Positions 1 to 4,674 of a DNA stretch of 5,778 nt are shown piece after piece. How positions within the stretch are numbered: position 1 is the stretch's first letter; each line of letters begins with the position of its first letter. The position numbers were made by a program, and so were the translations under genes. A model generated the notes under the pieces. It saw only the letters and a list, made by a program, of their open reading frames with translations. It did not search any database and was not told the DNA's origin. Source of the DNA: Verrucomicrobiota bacterium (GTDB lineage: Bacteria; Verrucomicrobiota; Lentisphaeria; Oligosphaerales; Oligosphaeraceae); the NCBI GenBank assembly GCA_022709995.1, contig JAKLHU010000158.1:1-5778 (forward strand), written 5' to 3'.

Positions 1-20
1 GATAACCCACGTGGGTAATC
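1..20. repeat. 20-bp inverted repeat with perfect 12-bp core
   Basis: GATAACCCACGTGGGTAATC is self-complementary except for one opposed A/A pair at 4 and 17; the core ACCCACGTGGGT (5-16) is perfect. It abuts the first GGTCAC repeat and may be a dimer binding site. The window begins here, so a longer structure could be cut off. Confidence 0.7.
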
Positions 21-83
21 GGTCACCCATTGATCGTTGAGCCATGACCCAGTTACGCCAGACTCGTTATCGGTCACTCATTG
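19..83. repeat. Direct repeat, two copies 51 bases apart
   Basis: TCGGTCACCCATTG at 19-32 and TCGGTCACTCATTG at 70-83 agree at 13 of 14 positions. A much weaker third likeness (CCATGACCCAGTT, 42-54; 8 of 13) lies between them. Repeated protein-binding sites at an element end would look like this. Confidence 0.75.
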
Positions 84-401
84 TCACTGACAGCCACAGC
101 CGTTGGGCGCGAAATGCGGCGTGCCCCCTCGACCGCCGAGGAGCGGCAAAATCTCGACGCCCGAGCGCCGGGAGGCTGTCATGATGACTCTGAAGCAGGA
201 TAGGCAGATGCCATGGAATACGCCTCGATGGGGTGCGCGCCAAAGCCCGGCAAAGCACAAAATCATGATGAAACCGCCAGAGGCCATTTGAACCATGGCG
301 TCTTGAAGGCTATTTTTCCGGCGACGTTCAGAAATCCGGCCCACCCACCCAAGGGGGCCCCCACCTAAATTTGTCGCGCGCGAGGGGGGATGGACAGCCA
401 T
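84..401 (-). CDS. Doubtful 105-residue hypothetical protein
   Basis: The frame starts with ATG at 401, about 115 bases beyond the ABC ATPase stop, and ends within the putative element end at 84-86. I recognise no family. The product has a basic early part (GRISERRRKN, 21-30), a short hydrophobic stretch around 40-54 (ASGGFIMILCFAGLW) and a Gly/Pro-rich tail ending in cysteines. A single short membrane segment is conceivable. No clear ribosome site is seen, and an overlapping plus-strand frame (103-291) is about equally open. It is quite possibly not a gene, or is a piece of mobile DNA. Confidence 0.15.
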   Translation of the reverse strand: MAVHPPSRATNLGGGPLGWVGRISERRRKNSLQDAMVQMASGGFIMILCFAGLWRAPHRGVFHGICLSCFRVIMTASRRSGVEILPLLGGRGGTPHFAPNGCGCQ

Positions 402-514
402 GTCAACGTGGTGATGGCCGGATTGGCGGCTCGTGTCGCAGAGGTGCTTTTGGGTTGGCGTCCAGGTTATTGTTTCCGGCCGTCATGGCCGTGGTTGGGG
501 CTTTGAGCCTCGCT
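99..514. other. Gene-poor spacer downstream of the ABC ATPase
   Basis: No recognised gene lies here. Base composition drops in part of it (31 G or C of 60 at 241-300, my count) compared with the G+C-rich coding region. Behind the ATPase stop there is a 5-bp stem (CGGCC 477-481 with GGCCG 487-491), but no T-tract follows in the direction of transcription, so I do not call a terminator. A G-run and palindrome cluster sits at 340-389. The stretch could be the decayed flank of a mobile element. Confidence 0.6.
340..362 (-). other. G-quadruplex-type G runs beside a GGGGGCCCCC palindrome
   Basis: On the minus strand four runs of at least three G are separated by loops of 7, 1 and 1 bases: GGGGG, then GGG, GGG, GGG. 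That meets the usual quadruplex pattern. The first run also forms the perfect 10-bp palindrome at 353-362, so a hairpin would compete. A second palindrome, TCGCGCGCGA, follows at 374-383. Biological meaning is unknown. Confidence 0.45.
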
Positions 515-1492
515 TCAGGATTCCGGCAGATGGCAGGTCCAGGTGTGGCCGGATTCGAGTGTATGGACTGGCGGGGCCTGGCGGGGGCAGACCGGCAGGG
601 CTTGCGGGCAGCGCGGGTGAAAAGGGCAGCCTGACGGCGGGGCCGCCGGCGAGGGCAGGTCGCCGGTCAGGATGATGCGCTGGTCATTGTTTCGGCCTGG
701 CCGGGGTATGGCGGAGAGCAGAGCCTGTGTGTACGGATGGCGAGCCGTTTCCATCACCTCGGCCGTGGCGCCGCATTCGACGATTTTGCCCAGGTACATG
801 ACCGCCACCCGTTGCGCCATCAGCCGGACGACGCTCAAGTCATGCGAGATGAACAGGTACGCCAGGCCGTGCTGCTCGCGCAGATCCAGCAGCAGGTTGA
901 TGACCTGGGCCTGCACCGAGACGTCCAGCGCGCTCACCGGCTCGTCGCAGACCAGAAAATGCGGCTGCAACGACAAGGCCCGCGCCAGGCTGAGGCGTTG
1001 GCGCTGGCCGCCGGAAAATTCGTGCGGATAGCGGAGCAGGCAGTCGGCGTCCATGCCGACGGCGGCCAGCAGTTCCCGCGCCGCTTCGGCGCGGGTCCGT
1101 CCCTGGAGCAGCCGGTGGTGGGCGAGGCCTTCGGTGACCAGCTCTTGGACGGTCATGCGCGGGTTGAGCGAGGAAAACGGGTCCTGGAAGATCATCTGGC
1201 AATGGCGCCGCAACTGGCGGCGGGCCTGGCCGGTCAGGGTTCCGAGGTCCTGCCCATGGAAGACGATCCGCCCGCTGGCCGGTTTTTCCAGGCCCATGAG
1301 GGCGCGTCCCAGGGTCGTCTTGCCGCAGCCGGACTCGCCGACCAGCCCCAGCGTCTCGCCGGCCTGGATGGTGAGGGAAACGCCGTCGACGGCCCGGACC
1401 TGCCCGGCGACTCGGTTCAGGATGCCTTTGCGAATGGGAAACCACACGCGCAGATCGTAGACTTTCAGCACTAGTTCAGGGGCCTCTGTCAT
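515..1492 (-). CDS. Oligopeptide/dipeptide ABC transporter ATP-binding protein, OppF/DppF type
   Basis: The 325-residue product is an ATPase that would power a peptide (or nickel/opine-type) importer at the inner face of the membrane. Seen in order: Walker A GESGCGKTT (52-60), Q-loop FQDPFSSLNP (102-111), signature FSGGQRQR (159-166), Walker B FLVCDEP (179-185), D-loop SALD (187-190), H-loop His217 in ISHD, and the C-terminal family domain HPYTQALL (252-259) with cysteines 289, 295, 302 and 320. Similar cysteines in DppD/OppD-type ATPases hold a [4Fe-4S] cluster. The frame is open upstream to 1579, but the start at 1492 is preferred: it gives the family length, lies 13 bases after the yycJ stop, and residues upstream are low-complexity and overlap yycJ. 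A weak AAGG lies 11 nt ahead. LEKP after Walker A and the FSSLNP form fit OppF/DppF better than OppD. No permease, binding-protein or second ATPase gene is nearby, so the substrate is unknown. Confidence 0.93.
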   Translation of the reverse strand: MTEAPELVLKVYDLRVWFPIRKGILNRVAGQVRAVDGVSLTIQAGETLGLVGESGCGKTTLGRALMGLEKPASGRIVFHGQDLGTLTGQARRQLRRHCQMIFQDPFSSLNPRMTVQELVTEGLAHHRLLQGRTRAEAARELLAAVGMDADCLLRYPHEFSGGQRQRLSLARALSLQPHFLVCDEPVSALDVSVQAQVINLLLDLREQHGLAYLFISHDLSVVRLMAQRVAVMYLGKIVECGATAEVMETARHPYTQALLSAIPRPGRNNDQRIILTGDLPSPAAPPSGCPFHPRCPQALPVCPRQAPPVHTLESGHTWTCHLPES

Positions 1493-1505
1493 GGCGGCGG
1501 TGGCC

Positions 1506-2306
1506 TTAAAAGTGGTTCCAGACGGTCGTCGACGGATGGTCCTGGGCGGCGATGGTGAGTTCGATGTCCGGCCGGGCAATTTTGGCCAGGCCGCGCCGGG
1601 CCGTTTTTTCCACGATGTCCGGCCGGTTGCATTCCTGGCTGAGGTGGGCGAGAATGATATTTCTGGTGCAGGAATCGACGACTCGCTGCAGGAGTTCCAC
1701 GCAGGCGTCGTTGCTCAGGTGGCCATGTCGTCCCATGATGCGTTGCTTCAGTGGCCAGGGGCGCTTGGAGGCGGCCAGCAGGTTGAGGTCGTGATTGCTT
1801 TCCAGGACAATTGTGTTGCATTGGCGCAGCTGGTATTCAACGGTGCTTCCGGCATAGCCGAGGTCGGTGACGACGCCGATTTTGCAGGGCCCGCAATGCA
1901 CCACGAAGGCCACCGGGTCGTTGGCGTCATGCGGGATGGAGAACGGCTCAATGTCGAAAGAACTGATTGAGAAGGCGCCGCCCGGGGCAAACAGCGACAG
2001 CTGGCCCAGGTCGGCGTCGCGGTGCCGTAGGACATCGGCGCATTTTCTGGTCATGTACACCGGCACTTGGAAATGGTTGGCGCAGACGCGCAGGCCGCTG
2101 ATATGGTCGTTGTGCTCGTGGGTGACGATGATTCCCCGGATCATGGACTCGGGCAGGCCGGCCGCCTGCAGGCGGCGCCGGAGTTCTTTGAGGCTGAAGC
2201 CGGCATCGACCAGGATGCCGGCGCCGCCGCAATGGATCAGCAGGGCATTGCCGTGGCTGCCGCTGCCGAGAACGGTGATTCCCAATGGTTCAGTCAAACA
2301 GGTCAT
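1506..2306 (-). CDS. yycJ: YycJ/WalJ-type metallo-beta-lactamase-fold hydrolase (probable DNA exonuclease)
   Basis: This 266-residue product belongs to the metallo-beta-lactamase superfamily, in the YycJ (WalJ) branch, whose studied members act as 5' exonucleases on DNA and have been tied to mismatch repair. Visible motifs are GSGSHGN (14-20), the metal site THEHNDH (62-68; His63, His65, Asp67, His68), the late His126 in PHDAND, Asp148 in TDLG, ESNHD (169-173), GHLSN (195-199) and LAHLSQECN (219-227; His221). All expected metal ligands are present, and ESNHD with GHLSN is characteristic of YycJ rather than glyoxalase II or RNase Z. No signal peptide is seen, so it should be cytoplasmic. The stop is 13 bases before the ABC ATPase ATG and the start 39 bases after lpxB, suggesting one operon. 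The WalRK neighbourhood known from Firmicutes is absent. The start codon choice lacks a clear ribosome site. Confidence 0.9.
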   Translation of the reverse strand: MTCLTEPLGITVLGSGSHGNALLIHCGGAGILVDAGFSLKELRRRLQAAGLPESMIRGIIVTHEHNDHISGLRVCANHFQVPVYMTRKCADVLRHRDADLGQLSLFAPGGAFSISSFDIEPFSIPHDANDPVAFVVHCGPCKIGVVTDLGYAGSTVEYQLRQCNTIVLESNHDLNLLAASKRPWPLKQRIMGRHGHLSNDACVELLQRVVDSCTRNIILAHLSQECNRPDIVEKTARRGLAKIARPDIELTIAAQDHPSTTVWNHF

Positions 2307-2345
2307 GCTGGCATGGTCTCTAAGGTGTAGGCGCTGGGGTGACGG

Positions 2346-3494
2346 TCAGGGTTCGAGGATGCCGGCGGCTTCGAGCAGGTTCTGGGCGACGGTGGCGCTG
2401 GCTTGGGTGTTGTTGCCGAGGCGGCTGACACAGTCCCGGATGCCGTCGAGGACGTTCTGGCGGCGCTGGCCGCCCGGCATGATGTCAACCAGGGCCGGAG
2501 CCAGTTTGGCGGGGGTGGCGTCATCCTGCAGATATTCGGCGAAGACGAAGCGGTTCGTCACCAGATTGGTGATGGAGACGAACGGCAGCTTGACAATGCG
2601 TCGGGCCAGTTTGCCGGTCAGCCAGCCGAATTTATAGGCGACGACGAGCGGCAGTTCCAGGATGGTGGCTTCGACGGTGACGGTTCCGCTGGCGGCCAGG
2701 CCGGCGGCGGCGCGAAGCATCCAATGCCGGGTGTCGCCGACGGTGACCGTCACGGCCGGGACATGGTCCGGTGGCCGGGCCTGGATGATGTCCCGGGCCA
2801 AAGCCGCGCAAGAGTCGCGTGGCAGCGGCATGACGAAGCGCCATTCCGGGTGCTGCCGGTGCAGGGCAAGCGCCGTGTCGAGGAAAATCGGCAGGTGGTG
2901 CCGCAGTTCGGAGGCGCGACTGCCGGGCAGCAGCAGGATGAGATTCTGGTCGCGCGCGGCGGTGGTTTGGCGGAGCGGCGCCAGGATTTCCAGCAGGGGG
3001 TGGCCGACGAAGCGGACATCGAGGCTGGTGCCGGCATACACGGCCGGCTCGAAGGGGAAGATGCACAGCAGCCGGCTGACGTCGCGGGCGATTCTGGCGA
3101 CGCGGTTCTTCTTCCAGGCCCAGACTTGCGGGCTGATGTAATACACCACGGGTATGCCGGCGGCATGGAGTCGCTCGGCCAGGCGCAGATTGAAGCCCGG
3201 GTAGTCGATGAGCATGACGGCGTCGGGCCGTTCGCGGCATGCGGTTGCCGCCATCCGGTTTAGCAGGCGGACGAAGAAAGGCAGGCTTTTCAAGACTTCG
3301 ACCAGGCCGACGACGCCCAGCTCGGTGGCGTCGACCATGAGGTCAACGCCGGCGGCCCGCATTTGCGTGCCGCCCATGCCGGTCAGGCGCAGGTCCGGTC
3401 GCCGCCGTCGCAGCTCGGTGGCGACCCGTGCGCCGTAGCCGTCGCCGGATTCCTCGCCGGCCATGATCCAGATTGTCGGTTGACGTGATGTCAT
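2346..3494 (-). CDS. lpxB: Lipid-A-disaccharide synthase LpxB
   Basis: LpxB is a GT19 glycosyltransferase that joins UDP-2,3-diacylglucosamine to lipid X at the inner face of the cytoplasmic membrane, forming the lipid A disaccharide. The 382-residue product matches the family length. Motifs in order are MAGEESGDGYG (11-21), GMGG (39-42), IDYPGFNLRLA (96-106), YYISPQVWAWKK (118-129), IFPFEP (145-150), FVGHPL (162-167), the LLPGSR hinge of the second Rossmann half (188-193), ASGTVTVEA (268-276), LPLVVAYK (281-288) and a late FVSITNL/YLQDD block (305-325). The ATG at 3494 puts about ten residues before AGEESGD, as in E. coli LpxB; the internal Met11 would be too late. No strong ribosome site is visible. 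A promoter candidate lies 80-110 bases upstream, and yycJ follows after 39 bases. Other lpx genes are not in the window. Confidence 0.97.
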   Translation of the reverse strand: MTSRQPTIWIMAGEESGDGYGARVATELRRRRPDLRLTGMGGTQMRAAGVDLMVDATELGVVGLVEVLKSLPFFVRLLNRMAATACRERPDAVMLIDYPGFNLRLAERLHAAGIPVVYYISPQVWAWKKNRVARIARDVSRLLCIFPFEPAVYAGTSLDVRFVGHPLLEILAPLRQTTAARDQNLILLLPGSRASELRHHLPIFLDTALALHRQHPEWRFVMPLPRDSCAALARDIIQARPPDHVPAVTVTVGDTRHWMLRAAAGLAASGTVTVEATILELPLVVAYKFGWLTGKLARRIVKLPFVSITNLVTNRFVFAEYLQDDATPAKLAPALVDIMPGGQRRQNVLDGIRDCVSRLGNNTQASATVAQNLLEAAGILEP

Positions 3495-3572
3495 AGGGTG
3501 TCCGGGCGGAACGGTGACCGGAAAAGCAGAGAAGGGGGCAGCAACGGCCGCTTTGCTGCCAAGCGACTCCTT

Positions 3573-3601
3573 AATGTATTTCCGGCCGGACGGAATGTAA
3601 A
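3573..3601 (-). promoter_or_regulatory. Candidate sigma70-type promoter for the lpxB operon
   Basis: On the minus strand a -35 box TTTACA (3601-3596; 5 of 6 to TTGACA) is followed by a 17-nt spacer and a -10 box TACATT (3578-3573; 4 of 6 to TATAAT). Transcription would start near 3566, giving a leader of about 70 bases before the lpxB ATG at 3494. The spacer contains the perfect 10-bp palindrome TCCGGCCGGA (3581-3590), a possible regulator site. This is the most A+T-rich patch of an otherwise G+C-rich gap. Box matches are seen directly; activity is inferred. Confidence 0.55.
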
Positions 3602-3768
3602 GCGGCCGGTCTCGGAAAACAGCGCTCCGGCCGTCGATTTTCGCTGCGCGCCGCGGCCGCTGCCGCTGGGATGGCCGAAGCGGTGCGGGCCTCCGGGGGG
3701 GCGAGGCGGAGGCTTTCTGCAGGAAGAACGCGCATTGCGGCGGTGGAAAGCGGGCAGGGGCTGGAAGC

Positions 3769-3796
3769 CCGGGTCGCCTCGGCCGGGTCGCCTCGG
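3769..3796. repeat. Two perfect tandem copies of a 14-bp unit
   Basis: The unit CCGGGTCGCCTCGG occurs at 3769-3782 and immediately again at 3783-3796 with no mismatch. The second copy supplies the left arm of the hairpin at 3789-3804. It lies 70-95 bases beyond the metW stop codon. The function is unknown; it could be a slippage product or part of a folded metXW 3' untranslated region. Confidence 0.85.
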
Positions 3797-3804
3797 TCGA
3801 GGCG
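3789..3804 (-). other. Perfect 6-bp-stem hairpin behind metW
   Basis: CGCCTC (3789-3794) and GAGGCG (3799-3804) pair fully across a 4-base loop. It lies about 60 bases past the metW stop in the direction of transcription. There is no run of T on either side, so it is not a standard intrinsic terminator. It could protect the metXW mRNA 3' end or act in Rho-dependent ending, but that is inference. Confidence 0.5.
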
Positions 3805-3864
3805 TCTCACCCGTGTCGAAGCGGTGCGGGGGCCTTGGGGAACCAGCCCGGGCGACGTCACCGT

Positions 3865-4674
3865 TCAGTCCCTGGGCGGGTACGCGAAGTCTTTGCGTTC
3901 GATGACGAACAGGGCCTGGTCGGCCGTGATGTTGTAGTCATTTTCCCCGATGACGTAGTCGAGGACGTTGCCTTCGACCAGGGCCCAGGCCTTGACAATG
4001 GTGATGTTGTCTTTTTCCGTCCAGTCGATGAAATCGGTGATGCTGCACAGGTGGATGTTCGGGGTGTCGTACCAGGTATTGGGGAGCGACGCCGTCACCG
4101 GCATGCGGCCGCCCAGGCTGAAGGCCAGCCGGACGCTCCAATGGGCGAAATTCGGGAAGGAGACCACGCCCCAGCGCGCGATGCGCAGCATCTGGTGCAG
4201 TGTTTTCAGTGGGTAGTGCAGGGTCTGGAGGGTTTTTTCCAGGACGGCATACGTGTAGCATTGGTCGGGCAGGGTGCCGAGGAAGCGCTCCAAGTCCTCA
4301 TGGCAGACCGGCATCCCGCGTTCAATGCAGCGGAGGACGGCTTCGCCATCCCGGTCGACGCCTTGCAGGACAACGTCATGCTGGTACGAAAGCCGCGCCA
4401 GCAGGTCGCCGTTGCCGCAGCCCAGGTCGAGAATGCTGTCGTTGGGCCGGACCAGCGTCTCAATCAGCGGGTCTTCCCATCGCTTCGGGGCATGCGAGCC
4501 AAAATCCTTGCCCGAATTGATGAAATCGACGACGCGCTGGTACAGGGCCGGGAACGTGCTGTCGCTTGACTTCACGCCGACTGCCTGCAGAAAGGCCTCC
4601 ACGCCGGGAAGATGCTTCAGCGCCTCGGTTTCAAGGCCGCCCTCCGGGGGGCGTTGGCGGGTCTTGCTTTTCAT
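3865..4674 (-). CDS. metW: Methionine biosynthesis protein MetW with an N-terminal extension
   Basis: MetW is a class I SAM-methyltransferase-fold protein found next to metX; it has been linked to activation of MetX and is probably cytosolic. In this 269-residue protein the core begins near residue 78. Visible are the SAM-binding motif LDLGCGNGDLL (82-92), the acidic VDRD (106-109), LEKTLQTLHYP (145-155), VVSFPNFAHW (170-179), GRMPVT (189-194) and WYDTPNIHLC (201-210), which are typical MetW blocks in the right order. Most MetW proteins are about 200 residues and start almost directly at the core, so about 70 residues here are extra; they contain a charged leader and a segment around 41-71 (FPALYQRV, PKRWEDPLIE). 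A strong ribosome site and the ATGA overlap with metX support the long start. No terminator with a T-tract follows. Family certain; the role of the extension is unknown. Confidence 0.93.
   Translation of the reverse strand: MKSKTRQRPPEGGLETEALKHLPGVEAFLQAVGVKSSDSTFPALYQRVVDFINSGKDFGSHAPKRWEDPLIETLVRPNDSILDLGCGNGDLLARLSYQHDVVLQGVDRDGEAVLRCIERGMPVCHEDLERFLGTLPDQCYTYAVLEKTLQTLHYPLKTLHQMLRIARWGVVSFPNFAHWSVRLAFSLGGRMPVTASLPNTWYDTPNIHLCSITDFIDWTEKDNITIVKAWALVEGNVLDYVIGENDYNITADQALFVIERKDFAYPPRD

Larger units (their letters stand above)
1..98. mobile_element. Possible terminal region of an IS21-like insertion sequence (body left of the window)
   Basis: Read on the minus strand from 98, the sequence begins TGTGGCTGTCAGTGAC and contains two well-spaced copies of a TGAGTGACCGA/TGGGTGACCGA motif. 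IS21-family elements begin with TG, end with CA, and carry multiple internal repeats at their ends that the transposase binds; the layout here agrees. The proposed outer edge is at 98. No istA or istB reading frame is in the window, since the body would lie further left, so this rests on end structure alone. Other explanations are a repeat-rich regulatory region or another IS family. Confidence 0.3.
3495..3864. other. 370-base intergenic region between metW and lpxB
   Basis: No credible gene is present. Open frames exist on both strands (for example 3498-3905 plus, and 3571-3861 minus from a GTG), but their products are Arg/Gly/Pro/Ala-rich, show no recognisable motif, and the plus frame runs into metW antisense. 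What it does hold is a tandem repeat with hairpin near 3769-3804 and a promoter facing lpxB at 3573-3601. The region separates the metXW unit from the lpxB unit. Confidence 0.75.

Noticed and set aside
477..491. Stem-loop after the ABC ATPase as an intrinsic terminator
   Set aside because: The stem is only 5 bp and no T-tract follows in the minus direction.
99..514. tRNA, riboswitch or CRISPR array in the left spacer
   Set aside because: No cloverleaf arms with a T-loop sequence, no regularly spaced repeats and no recognisable riboswitch core were seen.
737..1474. Long plus-strand open frame of 245 codons
   Set aside because: It lies antisense to the ABC ATPase gene, which has every expected motif; the frame has no family motif and arises from the high G+C codon pattern.
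1493..1579. Longer start for the ABC ATPase at 1579
   Set aside because: It would add 29 low-complexity residues overlapping yycJ in another frame; the ATG at 1492 gives normal family length and spacing.
2403..3263. Long plus-strand open frame of 286 codons
   Set aside because: It is antisense to lpxB and has no recognisable domain; the complete LpxB motif set decides the strand.
3571..3861. Minus-strand frame of 96 codons just after metW, starting with GTG
   Set aside because: It has Ala/Arg/Pro-rich composition, lacks any motif, and runs across the proposed lpxB promoter.
3835..4569. Plus-strand open frame of 244 codons
   Set aside because: It is antisense to metW, whose conserved blocks are in order; the frame shows only reverse-codon composition.
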